From JAEYOM01 sp036260935 (GTDB lineage: Bacteria > Bacillota > Clostridia > Acetivibrionales > DTU013), in assembly GCA_036260935.1 (NCBI GenBank), contig DATALQ010000010.1, positions 1 to 64,000 on the forward strand: a stretch of DNA of 64,000 nucleotides, written 5' to 3'. Positions 43,556 to 52,686 of this stretch are shown in pieces. A model generated the notes under the pieces. The model did not search any database and was not told the DNA's origin. It saw nothing but the letters and a program-made list of their open reading frames with translations. Both the position numbers and the translations under genes were made by a program. The first letter of the stretch is position 1, and the number at the start of each line of letters is the position of its first letter.

Positions 43556-43865
43556 ACAGAATAAACTTTTAAGTGCAGATTCATAAAGCGGATAAGGCGT
43601 TGGTCTTGGGCTACATTCGTCCTATTGACCGACGCCTTGTCAATATCTTCTACTTGCTTTTTATGTTTCAGATTAATATAAATTTGAAAAACGGTAGCAA
43701 CTAAAGTATGCTTATTACTACAGGGGGATCAATAGTTGCATTTTAACAATTAGGCTATACTTTTTGTAAACTTATCGTTGCATATGCATTTCATTCTTTA
43801 GTCCAGACTATTTTTTAAGGTTGCGTTTTTACAGCCGCGTTTACACTACGGACTACTTATACTGT
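43556..43865. other. Gene-free stretch with hairpin
   Basis: These 310 bases have no gene. A 12-base hairpin is at 43594-43638, and the rest is AT-rich, converging on the end of the AraC-type gene. No other feature is seen. Confidence 0.55.
43594..43638. terminator. Probable terminator hairpin
   Basis: AAGGCGTTGGTC at 43594-43605 pairs with GACCGACGCCTT at 43627-43638 with one G-U pair. No T run follows, so it is weak as a rho-independent terminator, but it lies between two convergent genes. Confidence 0.5.
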
Positions 43866-45221
43866 TTACTGCAATAACTTTACAACTTCATTTTCTAAAT
43901 CACATATTTTTAGTAATGTATCTGCATAAGGCTTTAGATTGTTTTTATCGCTAAACTTATCAAAAGCAGAGAAATCCTGGGGAATTATTTTGCTTAATTC
44001 AAAGCAAAGTACAGTTATATCTTCATATAGCTTTGCAAGGTCATTTCTCCCGTTTTTGTGGAAAAAGTCTGCTGCATATTGTCTGTCTAAATATTGTTTG
44101 TAGTTGCACATTAAATTAAGATACGGCTCAAAATTATCTGTCCACTCATATGTTAATAATGCATTTGCAAAAGCTTTGTGTGCAGCAATCCCGTTATACT
44201 GACCTGGAGCAAGATTTTCCTCCCAAATAAGCCGTTTGATAAGTTTCAGCGTTTCATAAAATATTACTTCTTTAGATGGTATATCAAGTTTTCCATCAAT
44301 GATAAGGTAGCGAACTTTATTCCATTGTTCATTATAACCGATATGCCAATCAGATTTTCTGAAATAACCTGTATCGTCAGGAGCTTCGTTATGGTCGTCA
44401 TTAACGTTCATAAAAGGGTTATAGCCTAAAAGCACATTTCCATCATTATCATAACCGGATATAATACAAGCGTCAGAACAATTTATTACTCCCTCAAGAG
44501 TTATAACAGGAACGCCCTTGTCAATACAGTCCATTATCAGTTTTTTGTCAAATTCATAATCACCTCGAATATGATGTGTTACTTTATAACCAAGCATTTT
44601 AAAAGTATGCTCAATAATAATCGGTGCATTAATAACGTGATAATTGCCATGATTCCATTCCTGACTTGACGGCATACTGAAAGATGTTCGAAATGCACTG
44701 CCGGATACTGCACAAACATAGTCATAGCTCAGCTTTTCGCCAATTCCGTTTAATGCCGAAACAACACTGTTGACAAATTCGTTTTGACGCTGCGTATCAG
44801 ACCAATCTACTCTCATAAGATTAGGTATTAAGTTCCTTTTCATACAAAACCCTCCCAATAAACTAAAATTTATCGAGATAGGAGCGAATTTTTGAATTGC
44901 ATTAGCATTGCTATGTTGGGAAGGAGAAACGCCGTATAACCTCTTGAATGCCTTTGAAAAAGCTTCAACCGTTTCATATTTATACTTAAATGCAGCTTCA
45001 GTTATCGAAAGTCTATTCAATAACAGGTCGTCGGCAGCACGTGCTAATCTCCGAAAACGAACATATTCCATAACGGAGTAGCCTGTAACGGCACTAAATA
45101 AATTCTGAAACGATGATGGGGCATAATGAATCGTTTGTCCTACTGATTCAATAGAAATATCTTCAAGAAGGTTTAATTCAATATAATCGATTGCGTCCTG
45201 AAGTTTCTCAATCCAATTCAT
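43866..45221 (-). CDS. AraC-family regulator fused to a BtrH/C39-like domain
   Basis: A 451-residue protein in AT-rich DNA. Residues 1-105 are an AraC-type double helix-turn-helix (IESVGQTIHYAPSSFQNLF and ITEAAFKYKYETVEAFSKAFKR). The remainder resembles the peptidase C39-like/BtrH domain: a SNA..., then KMLGYKV, GVPVITLEGVINC and a turn-rich YDNDGNVLLGYNPFM before the C-terminal helices. In known fusions the second domain binds a ligand; here the substrate is unknown. The arrangement is DNA-binding first, ligand domain second, the reverse of classical AraC proteins. The regulated genes are not evident. Confidence 0.78.
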   Translation of the reverse strand: MNWIEKLQDAIDYIELNLLEDISIESVGQTIHYAPSSFQNLFSAVTGYSVMEYVRFRRLARAADDLLLNRLSITEAAFKYKYETVEAFSKAFKRLYGVSPSQHSNANAIQKFAPISINFSLLGGFCMKRNLIPNLMRVDWSDTQRQNEFVNSVVSALNGIGEKLSYDYVCAVSGSAFRTSFSMPSSQEWNHGNYHVINAPIIIEHTFKMLGYKVTHHIRGDYEFDKKLIMDCIDKGVPVITLEGVINCSDACIISGYDNDGNVLLGYNPFMNVNDDHNEAPDDTGYFRKSDWHIGYNEQWNKVRYLIIDGKLDIPSKEVIFYETLKLIKRLIWEENLAPGQYNGIAAHKAFANALLTYEWTDNFEPYLNLMCNYKQYLDRQYAADFFHKNGRNDLAKLYEDITVLCFELSKIIPQDFSAFDKFSDKNNLKPYADTLLKICDLENEVVKLLQ

Positions 45222-45379
45222 TTTTTCATCTCCAATCTCATAATCAGTATAAAGGAAAATTTGTAATTTTACTTGTTAGTTTATATGATGATATGTCCAT
45301 ATATAATGAACAGCATATCAATAATTCCAAGTTCGCACTTTAAAACAAGTATGCAATTATGATATCGAAATTGTCCCAC

Positions 45380-47497
45380 TTAAAGCTTACTGTATCTGAT
45401 CCTGAAGGTGTTCAGAACAGCGAGAAGAGTTACTCCCACGTCGGCAAATACAGCTTCCCACATAGTTGCTATACCAAAGGTGCTCAAAAGAATTATCAGA
45501 AGCTTGATGCCGAGTGCAAAAAAGATGTTCTGAAATGCTATTTTACGGGTCAGGTGTGCCAGCTTAAGAGCGACGGCCAATTTGGACGGTTCATCGGTCA
45601 TAAGAACTATATCGGACGCCTCGATGGCGGCATCCGAGCCGAGTCCGCCCATGGATATTCCTATGTCTGCAGCAGCCAATACAGGGGCGTCATTAATGCC
45701 GTCTCCTGTAAAAGCAGTTCTGCCTGCGGCCGAAGCCTTTATTCTTTCGAACCATTCCACCTTTTGATGCGGCAGCAGGCTATAGTGCACTTCGTCGAGC
45801 CTGAGCCTTTCTGCAATATCTTCCGCGGCTCCTTTAGTATCCCCCGTGAGCAGGATAAGTTTTTTCAAGCCGGATTTTCTCAGTTCTTCAACGGCTTTTA
45901 AAGAATCCTTTTTTAGCTTGTCGGACACGCTGATCAAACCTTTGTAGCAGCCGTCTACCGCGATATGGACAGAAGTTCCGCCGGGATACCCGATACCTTC
46001 ACTCCCGGGGTCTGCACCGCGGCTTTGCAGAAAACCTGCATTACCCGCAATTACGGTTTCTCCGGAAAGCAAAGCCTCGACCCCTTTGCCTGCGGTTTCC
46101 GAGCATGATGTGATCCTAGATCCGTCTATATGTTTTCCGTAAGCCTTGACGATGGAAACAGCTATAGGATGGTTCGACCCGGACTCCGCATAAGCGGCGT
46201 ATTCAAGCAACTGCTCTTCGGTACATCCCACGGCTTTTATTCCAGATACGCTGAAAATGCCTTCCGTTAAAGTGCCTGTCTTGTCGAATACCATTGTATC
46301 CACCTTGTTGAGAGCTTCCAGGTAGTTCCCGCCCTTTATCAGGATACCTATGGAGGAAGCCTTGCCTATTCCTGCGAAAAAAGTTAGCGGAATGGAGACA
46401 ACAAGTGCGCATGGGCACGATATTACCAGGAATATCATTGCCTTGTAAAGCCACGTGCCGAAGTCCAGGCTTCCCGTAATCAAAGGGGGGAGAATTGCGG
46501 TAAGCAAAGCCGCCAGTGTGACAGCGGGGGTGTAATAGACTGCAAATCTGCTGATGAAGCTTTCAATCGGAGCTTTTTTGGATGCCGCGTCCTCGACCAG
46601 CGCCAGGATACGTGTTACTGCCGATTCCTTCAGAGTGTTGACAGCCTGAAGTGTCAGCAGAGCCGTCTTGTTTATAGCCCCGCCATAAACCTGCTGGCCC
46701 GGGCCATACATCCCTGGAAGGGATTCTCCGGTCAGAGAGGATGTGTCCACCAGCGATTCGCCTTCGGTAATGATACTGTCTACAGGAATACGCTCGCCGG
46801 GTTTTACCTGAAGTATATCACCAGCTTTGATTTTCTCCGGGCTTACTCTGGTGAAGCTGTTTCCGGTCTTTAGACTGGCAAACTCAGGTTTCAAATCCAT
46901 CAATGCGGCTATTGATTTTCTTGAATTGTTTACAGCCCTATCCTCGAGCAGCATGCCGATCTTGTAAAAAAGCATTACCGCAGCAGCCTCCGGATATTGG
47001 CCCGTTGCAAATGCGCCGATTGTTGCGATAGTCATCAAAAAGTTTTCATCGAAGATACGGCCCTTCAGTATATTCACAATAGCTTGGCGCAGAACGGGGA
47101 AGCCTGCTGCAAACCAGGAAAGCAGAAACAGCGGCAGGGATAAGGCATCGCCGGCAGCGAGCCCTGCCGCGAACAACGCGGCACCGGCGGCAAGCCCGTA
47201 AACATTGAGCCTCCGGCGCTTTGCCAGCCTTGTATTTTGCTCTGATATCCCGGGGGAATCGGCTTCCTCAACGGCATTCGTTACTTCCACACCCGGTTCG
47301 ATGTCTGAAACTGCTTTTTTGACTCTGCTAATAAGCAAATCTTCATTAAAGCCCGGATCATAGGCGATATCAAGCTTCTGAACAGCAAAATTCAGTTCGG
47401 CGGAGCTTATGCCCTCCATATTCTTTATCTCATTTTCTATTTTTAGTGCGCAGTCCGCACAGGTCAGCCCGTTCAATCTGAAAGTTTTTTCATTCAT
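45380..47497 (-). CDS. zntA: Heavy-metal P1B ATPase (Zn/Cd/Pb exporter)
   Basis: A 705-residue metal-pumping ATPase. It has an N-terminal HMA domain with LTCADC (Cys13, Cys16), the metal-site motif SCPCAL in membrane helix 6, TGES, the phosphorylated Asp in DKTGTLTEG, the SNHPIA histidine and GDGINDAPV. CPC with no Cu-type YN/MxxSS helix signature suggests Zn, Cd or Pb export. The ATG at 47497 follows GGAG seven bases upstream and lies below a strong promoter and operator; the frame runs 76 codons further back through that promoter. No cadC/smtB regulator gene is adjacent. Confidence 0.93.
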   Translation of the reverse strand: MNEKTFRLNGLTCADCALKIENEIKNMEGISSAELNFAVQKLDIAYDPGFNEDLLISRVKKAVSDIEPGVEVTNAVEEADSPGISEQNTRLAKRRRLNVYGLAAGAALFAAGLAAGDALSLPLFLLSWFAAGFPVLRQAIVNILKGRIFDENFLMTIATIGAFATGQYPEAAAVMLFYKIGMLLEDRAVNNSRKSIAALMDLKPEFASLKTGNSFTRVSPEKIKAGDILQVKPGERIPVDSIITEGESLVDTSSLTGESLPGMYGPGQQVYGGAINKTALLTLQAVNTLKESAVTRILALVEDAASKKAPIESFISRFAVYYTPAVTLAALLTAILPPLITGSLDFGTWLYKAMIFLVISCPCALVVSIPLTFFAGIGKASSIGILIKGGNYLEALNKVDTMVFDKTGTLTEGIFSVSGIKAVGCTEEQLLEYAAYAESGSNHPIAVSIVKAYGKHIDGSRITSCSETAGKGVEALLSGETVIAGNAGFLQSRGADPGSEGIGYPGGTSVHIAVDGCYKGLISVSDKLKKDSLKAVEELRKSGLKKLILLTGDTKGAAEDIAERLRLDEVHYSLLPHQKVEWFERIKASAAGRTAFTGDGINDAPVLAAADIGISMGGLGSDAAIEASDIVLMTDEPSKLAVALKLAHLTRKIAFQNIFFALGIKLLIILLSTFGIATMWEAVFADVGVTLLAVLNTFRIRYSKL

Positions 47498-47530
47498 AAG
47501 GATCTCCACTGAAGAATTCACATTTTTAAT

Positions 47531-47587
47531 ATATGAGCAACTGTTCATATTTGATTTCATAATAGTATCCGCTATGCATATTGTCAA
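47531..47587 (-). promoter_or_regulatory. Promoter with ArsR/SmtB-type operator for the metal ATPase
   Basis: On the minus strand TTGACA (47582-47587) and TATTAT (47559-47564) are 17 bases apart. Directly downstream, over the start site, lies ATATGAGCAA-CTGTTCATAT (47531-47550), an inverted repeat matching in 8 of 10 positions and very close to the ATATGAACA...TGTTCATAT sites bound by SmtB, CzrA and NmtR-type regulators. Zinc or cadmium should release the repressor. Confidence 0.85.
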
Positions 47588-47766
47588 TGAGAAAAAATAA
47601 AAGCCGCCCTTCGGAACCGGAACCCAAACGTTGGATTTTACCTTCATTTGGTCACAGTCTCTAAGGACAGCTTTTTCAATTAGACAGCTTTTTCTGTAAG
47701 CCAGACTTAGGCCAGACTGAAGCAAGACTTATGCCATAAAACAACCCTCAGTTAACCCATACGGCA

Positions 47767-48321
47767 TCAGAATTGGACTTTGGGTGCTGCCGATTCGTTT
47801 TCATCGAGTGTGAAAAAGGGTTCTTCCACGAAATTGTAACGATTGGCGAATATATTCGTAGGGAACATCTGAATGGCATTGTTGTACTCCATGACAACGT
47901 CGTTGTAAAACTGGCGTGCAAACATGATCTTGTCTTCGGTCTTTGAAAGCTCGTGCTGTAGCTCCTGGAAGTTGGAGTTGGCCTTCAGTTCCGGATAGGA
48001 CTCGGTCACTGCAAATAGCCTGCTCAGTCCCTGGGTCAGCTCACCGTTGGCCTTCATTACATCCTCACGGGAGCCCGAGGCCATATAGTTGCTCCTTGCC
48101 TGCATTACCGCTTCAAAGGTCTGTTTTTCATGCGCCGCATACCCCTTCACCGTCTCAAGCAGATTCGGTATAAGATCGAATCTTCTCTTGAGCTGGACAT
48201 CTATCTGGCTCCATGAGTTGGCTACCTTGTTGCGTTTGCCTACGAGGCCGTTGTAGGAACCTATTGCGAATATAACGACTGCCAGGATTACTACGATTAA
48301 AATAACCAGGAATGGTGTCAT
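47767..48321 (-). CDS. LemA family protein
   Basis: A 184-residue LemA protein. One N-terminal membrane segment (residues 3-22) is followed by NGLVGKRNKVANSWSQIDVQLKRR (over two elements) and DLIPNLLETVKGYAAHE, then helices ending with the ANRYNFVEEPFF motif. LemA proteins are membrane-associated helical bundles of unknown mechanism, often encoded with DUF2207 or TPM-domain proteins as here. AGGAGG precedes the ATG. The DUF2207 gene lies upstream on the same strand, 272 bases away. Confidence 0.92.
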   Translation of the reverse strand: MTPFLVILIVVILAVVIFAIGSYNGLVGKRNKVANSWSQIDVQLKRRFDLIPNLLETVKGYAAHEKQTFEAVMQARSNYMASGSREDVMKANGELTQGLSRLFAVTESYPELKANSNFQELQHELSKTEDKIMFARQFYNDVVMEYNNAIQMFPTNIFANRYNFVEEPFFTLDENESAAPKVQF

Positions 48322-48445
48322 TCAAGTATCCTCCTCTTGTTTTTTATTAAACCCGCCGCCCTTGGCAGCAGGATCATAACATATTGATGTACCTGTTTTG
48401 CGATTGCGCGCTGCCAGTGAAATGTCTCGTACAGCAGAACCGTTT

Positions 48446-48569
48446 GTGCCTACTCCGTGCCTACCGGGTCTCACAAACTCAAAACATCGCATCTGCTGGA
48501 ATGCGCCGTGCCTACTCCGCGTCTACCGGGTCGCACATGCTCAAAACATCGCATCTGCCAGAATGTGCC
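48446..48569. repeat. 62-bp tandem duplication between LemA and DUF2207 genes
   Basis: The unit 48446-48507 is repeated at 48508-48569 with about nine substitutions, so the duplication is not recent. Each unit contains a GTGCCTACTCCG and an AAAACATCGCATCTGC block. It is non-coding and sits in the 272-base gap between the two genes. Confidence 0.85.
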
Positions 48570-48593
48570 CGTGCCCGCTAACAAGCGCGTCTG

Positions 48594-50531
48594 CTAGAAC
48601 GCTCCGGCGCCGCCGCCTCCTCCGCCTCCGCCGGAGCTTCCACCGCTGAAGCCGCCTCCTCCGCCCGAAGCCGACGAGTTGGTCGAATTGGCCACGGAGA
48701 ATGCATTGTTGATCGCGCTGTCGACGGAATCCACGGTCATATCGAAAGCATTGGTAAACGCTGCGAAATTGTGGAAGCTGTAGCCGTACATAAAGGTCAG
48801 GCGATTATTCTGCAGGTCAGCATCGGTGAATACGAGAGGCAGCTGCCTGATGACTTCCTTGGCTACTCCGAGAGAAATAGCATATACAAGGTAATGTTCC
48901 CACATGACTATCGAAGGCATCTCCGCCTTTTCCAGATTGCTGAAATCCTTCAGGAAGTTTTTGAAGGCGTGCCACATTGCATGCTGCTCATTTCCGTAAG
49001 CAGTGCGCCTTTTGAGCCTTGCAGAGAAGATCATGAGTATGATCGCCTGTATGATCAAGGCAACTCCGAAGGCTGACTTCAACGCAGCTATGACCAGTAT
49101 TCCAAGCCCGAGACAGGCAAGCGAGGAAAGTATCCCGATCAGCCGGCCCGTGCTGCAGGTCTCGTCGAAGAAATTGTTTTTGTCGGCTTCCTCTTTGGCA
49201 AGGCTCTGCCATTTTGAATAGTCTTCGGTAAAATGACGTGCGCCCGAAGTCGATTTGCAATAGTCTGAAATGTCGTCCAGCCGTACGCTGTAACCGTTTC
49301 CGACCCTGCCCAGGAACCAATCCATTAAAAAGGCTTCGTGCCTTTTCAGGCTCACATTGGGCGCCTGCGGGTTGATTGCCAGGCTGTAGTCCTGGACTTC
49401 CTTATCCTTGAAGAATCCGTGCTTGACATAAGTGCCGTTATTGAGCAGAAGCTGTTCCTTCCTGACAAGGTCCATGAGTGTAGCCGTTATATCCCGCGTA
49501 TCAACGCTGCCCATCGACATGAGCACGCTCATTTCCGCGGGAGTATATTCGCCGGGAAGCTCCCTGTAGTATTTGCCTTCGAAGCTGTGTTTTAATTCCT
49601 TGTCATACTTGAAATAGAGCCAGAAAATCAACACGAACCACAGGCAGAACATCGTAACACCGATGGCATTGCCTATGGGCCTCAGAGCCGCGTCCCTCTT
49701 CCGGATTTCTTCCTGCCGCTTCTGATATGCCTCTACCTGGCGCCGCGCTTCCTCTCTTTGCCTGTTCGCTTCTTCAGCCTGTTGTTTTTCGTTGGCCATT
49801 ATTTCGGGCAATTGATCCTTGTTGACAACTCTGCTTGATTGCGGTACCAGAGATGTAGGGAACAGTACAAGCGTCTCCATCCAGTCTCCCGGGGGGAGGT
49901 AATCCAGTGTGAATTGCACATTCCTTCCGTCGATTATTTTGCTTGCGCCCGTCAACGGACCGTGGCCGTAAACCTTTATATCGTTTGCAGAAGCGCCTTC
50001 CGGCAGGTTAATGTTTACAACAATACCGCTGTAAGGCACATCATGATTTGCATCAATTATCTTTCGATTGAATTCCGCTATATCGTTGTATCTGGTGCAG
50101 ACATTGAGGAAGGTATACCTATAAATAAAAGTTTTAGTCTGGTTGCTCGATTTCTCATAGACCTTGAAACGCTCCAGACTGCCTTCCGTTACCATGTTAT
50201 ATGTCCCGGACGGACCTTCGGCGTCGAGGCTGCTGTCCGAATTAACCGCAAGCTCTCTTTCCGTGCCGTTGTCGTCCACATACACCTTGACTCCCTTTAT
50301 TCCGTCGGTATCGCTGAAGTCGATATCACGTGTAACTCCGTTGAAGTTCCCGCTGAAGTTGTAGGTAAGCCTTTCATCGATATATGCGGAGCCGTCGGGC
50401 TGTACGTCTACGTTTACATTATAACCTTCTATGTTGTAATACCTTGAGTCGGCGTTGACCGACAAACCGGGTGAAAACACCGTCAAAAGCGCGACTGCTG
50501 TGAGGATCAGCGCCGTCAGTTTCCTTTTCAT
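48594..50531 (-). CDS. DUF2207 membrane protein with Gly-rich tail
   Basis: A 645-residue exported membrane protein. After a signal peptide (about 1-27) come a DUF2207 domain (YNIEGYNVNVDVQPDGSAYIDERL), a Gln/Glu/Arg-rich coiled coil near residues 245-275, a membrane helix at about 290, a cytoplasmic helical region and further membrane helices around 455-490, ending in a Gly/Ser-rich tail with GGGGGAGAF. DUF2207 proteins commonly accompany LemA. The Gly-rich tail probably remains flexible. AGGAGG precedes the ATG. Confidence 0.9.
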   Translation of the reverse strand: MKRKLTALILTAVALLTVFSPGLSVNADSRYYNIEGYNVNVDVQPDGSAYIDERLTYNFSGNFNGVTRDIDFSDTDGIKGVKVYVDDNGTERELAVNSDSSLDAEGPSGTYNMVTEGSLERFKVYEKSSNQTKTFIYRYTFLNVCTRYNDIAEFNRKIIDANHDVPYSGIVVNINLPEGASANDIKVYGHGPLTGASKIIDGRNVQFTLDYLPPGDWMETLVLFPTSLVPQSSRVVNKDQLPEIMANEKQQAEEANRQREEARRQVEAYQKRQEEIRKRDAALRPIGNAIGVTMFCLWFVLIFWLYFKYDKELKHSFEGKYYRELPGEYTPAEMSVLMSMGSVDTRDITATLMDLVRKEQLLLNNGTYVKHGFFKDKEVQDYSLAINPQAPNVSLKRHEAFLMDWFLGRVGNGYSVRLDDISDYCKSTSGARHFTEDYSKWQSLAKEEADKNNFFDETCSTGRLIGILSSLACLGLGILVIAALKSAFGVALIIQAIILMIFSARLKRRTAYGNEQHAMWHAFKNFLKDFSNLEKAEMPSIVMWEHYLVYAISLGVAKEVIRQLPLVFTDADLQNNRLTFMYGYSFHNFAAFTNAFDMTVDSVDSAINNAFSVANSTNSSASGGGGGFSGGSSGGGGGGGGAGAF

Positions 50532-50712
50532 TTAAAACCTCCTGTCATTCGGTACCGGAATGTGCAAATTGTTCCGCCCGCTTAAATTCTATCACATTAT
50601 ACTTTATATTTATAATGTTTGTTTTCTGTTTTAGTCCGATTAAAGATGCGATTTTCCTTTATTCTTCCCATAACGATATTACATACGACAGTGACTGTGA
50701 CAGGGAGGGGGC

Positions 50713-50806
50713 GCATAGCCATGTAATTACAGAAGGAGGGGCCGCATAACCATGTAATTACAGAAGAAGGGGGCTGCATAGCCATGTAATTACAGAAGAA
50801 GGGTCC
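50713..50806. repeat. 31/32-bp tandem repeat, three copies
   Basis: GCATAGCCATGTAATTACAG plus a purine-rich end (AAGGAGGGGCC and variants) recurs at 50713, 50744 and 50776. It is directly downstream of the acyl-assembly operon. No spacers of variable sequence are present. Confidence 0.85.
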
Positions 50807-50835
50807 CGCTAATACTTTTATAAGCGGAACCCTTC
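50798..50835 (-). terminator. Hairpin terminator at the end of the acyl operon
   Basis: GAAGGGTCCCGCT and AGCGGAACCCTTC pair over 12 of 13 positions. The T run is poor, so it is only a probable terminator for the minus-strand operon ending at 50864. Confidence 0.6.
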
Positions 50836-50863
50836 GAAAGCACCGTGATATGGCAATCCGATT

Positions 50864-51625
50864 CTAGTGGGCCGTATATCCTCCGTCGACGATCATGGAT
50901 GTACCTGTGATAAACCCGGAAGCATCGCTTAGCAGAAAAGCAGCCGCATGGGCAACATCTGCGGGTTTGCCGATTCCCAGGACCTGTCTCTTCATCAGTT
51001 CGGCTTCAAAATCCTTATTATTGACGATTTCCTTTAGTCCGTCATATATTTTAGTTCCTATCATAGCGGGAGCAACCGAGTTGATTCTTATTTTCTTTGG
51101 GGCAAGATCCAGCGCCATGGATCTGATGGCGCTTTCAAGAGCTCCCTTGCTTGCGCAATATGCAGTCAGGCCTCTGGCGCCGACCCTGCTCGATATGGAT
51201 GATATGGCGACTATACTGCCGCCGTTATTATTATTCTTCCGTTTTGAAAAATGTTTCGCAAGCTCTACAAAAGAAAAAAAGTTTACTGACATGATGCTTC
51301 CTAAATCGCTTAGTTTTAAGTACTGCAGAGGCATGGTTTGGGATATGCCTGCCGAATGCACCAGTCCGTTGAGCTTTAACCCGTTAGCGCAGACATTGTC
51401 CATCATGCTTTCAATTGTATCCGGATTATTAAAGTCCATCAGGTAATAGGAATGATAGCCGGGTTCAAGTTCGTTATATGTTTCCTTCAGCCTTTCCTCA
51501 TTCCTTGCTACCATAATAACATTGGCGCCCAATTTGCTCAGAAAGATGGCAATCTCCCTGCCGATGCCGGAGGAAGCGCCTGTAACCATAACATTTTTCC
51601 CGCTCAGATCCAATGGATTTATCAT
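50864..51625 (-). CDS. SDR ketoreductase (FabG-like) of the acyl locus
   Basis: A 253-residue classical SDR, of FabG or 3-oxoacyl reductase type. It has TGASSGIG (near residue 16), the Ser in ISSISSRVG, the Tyr-Lys pair in YCASKGAL and the C-terminal FITGTSMIVDGG. It would reduce the beta-keto group made by the adjoining KAS III while the chain sits on the small acyl carrier protein. It is three bases downstream of the KAS III gene, last of the minus-strand operon. The fatty-acid FabG is another possibility, but the context favours a dedicated enzyme. Confidence 0.9.
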   Translation of the reverse strand: MINPLDLSGKNVMVTGASSGIGREIAIFLSKLGANVIMVARNEERLKETYNELEPGYHSYYLMDFNNPDTIESMMDNVCANGLKLNGLVHSAGISQTMPLQYLKLSDLGSIMSVNFFSFVELAKHFSKRKNNNNGGSIVAISSISSRVGARGLTAYCASKGALESAIRSMALDLAPKKIRINSVAPAMIGTKIYDGLKEIVNNKDFEAELMKRQVLGIGKPADVAHAAAFLLSDASGFITGTSMIVDGGYTAH

Positions 51626-51628
51626 ATC

Positions 51629-52675
51629 TCATCCCTCTTTATAATAGTCATTGGTGTATATCATTGGAAGGCAGACAGATTTGTCCATTTCCAGGTATAT
51701 GCCTCCCCAGGACAAGCCGATACCGAAGCCGCATAAAAACAGTTTTAGCGGTCCGCTTGCTTCCTCGTTCCCCAGCGCGTCTACAAGAGTCACCGGGATG
51801 GACTCTCCGCTTGTATTGCCGTACCTTTCAATAGATAAAGGCACTTTGTCCATGGGCAGATTCAATTTTTTTGCCAAATGCCTAAGAATAAAGCGATTAG
51901 CCTGATGAAACACATACATGTCTACATCGTTCCTGCCAATATTGTATTTGGACATGAAGCTTTCAATAGTCCGGGGAACATCTGTTATGGTGAATGAGAA
52001 AATGTTTGATCCATCCATGGAAAGTTCGTATTCCGATTCAGCCACGTCTTTTCTGCTCCTGCTCCTTGCGTGACCGGCGGGAACAATGATATTTCTGTAA
52101 CCGCTTCCTTTAGTCTTTAAAAAGTATTTTATATCCTTCCCTGCAGTTCTTTCCAGCGCAGTAGCAGATCCTCCATCTCCAAAAATCATGGCTGTTGCGC
52201 TGTCATTCTGGTTAATCCCGTAGTTGCTGGTATCCCCGACAAGCAGGATTACTCTGTTCAGATCCTGAGTCGAGATCATGGTAGCTGCCAGCCAGATACC
52301 GTAGACATAAGCTGAGCATCCCAGATTTACGTCAAAGGCAATACAATCTTCGCTGAGCCCCAGCCTATGCTGCAGAACGCAGGCGCTCGATGGCACTGCA
52401 TAATCGGGCGTCTGCGTGATGAGGATCAAAGCATCAACGGAAGAAGGCTCCCAGCTCAACTTTTCCAGCAGCCTTGTCGCCGCGGCATGGCACAAATCCG
52501 AGGTGCATTGTTCATCCAGAGCTACATACCTGGTTTCTACGCCTGTCATATTAATAAATTTCCGGACACTTTCTTCTCCGAATACTTCGTTATATTCCTC
52601 GTTTCTTACTATATGATCGGGCACCGCACATGCTATCCCTTTGATTTCCACATCTTTCAATATTCCTGTTGCCAA
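51629..52675 (-). CDS. Ketoacyl-ACP synthase III (FabH-like)
   Basis: A 348-residue KAS III. The Cys-His-Asn catalytic set is intact: Cys120 (VNLGCSAYVYG), His257 (FHQAN) and Asn287 (RYGNTSG). It would condense an acyl-CoA with malonyl-ACP or an equivalent nucleophile. The start is TTG with GAGGTGAG upstream. It stands between the ACP and reductase genes without the rest of the fatty-acid synthase set, as in secondary-metabolite and surface-glycolipid loci. Divergent FabH-like enzymes also make esters or beta-keto acids, so the exact reaction is open. Confidence 0.9.
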   Translation of the reverse strand: MATGILKDVEIKGIACAVPDHIVRNEEYNEVFGEESVRKFINMTGVETRYVALDEQCTSDLCHAAATRLLEKLSWEPSSVDALILITQTPDYAVPSSACVLQHRLGLSEDCIAFDVNLGCSAYVYGIWLAATMISTQDLNRVILLVGDTSNYGINQNDSATAMIFGDGGSATALERTAGKDIKYFLKTKGSGYRNIIVPAGHARSRSRKDVAESEYELSMDGSNIFSFTITDVPRTIESFMSKYNIGRNDVDMYVFHQANRFILRHLAKKLNLPMDKVPLSIERYGNTSGESIPVTLVDALGNEEASGPLKLFLCGFGIGLSWGGIYLEMDKSVCLPMIYTNDYYKEG

Positions 52676-52686
52676 TTGATCTCACC

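Larger units (their letters stand above)
50532..50863. other. Gene-free stretch with repeat and hairpin
   Basis: These 332 bases carry the promoter region of the DUF2207 gene, a three-copy 31/32-base repeat (50713-50806) and a strong hairpin (50798-50835) next to the SDR gene's end. No gene is seen. Confidence 0.6.

Noticed and set aside
47498..47725. A 76-codon N-terminal extension of the metal ATPase
   Set aside because: The extension covers the promoter, operator and ribosome site; the ATG at 47497 with GGAG begins right at the HMA domain.
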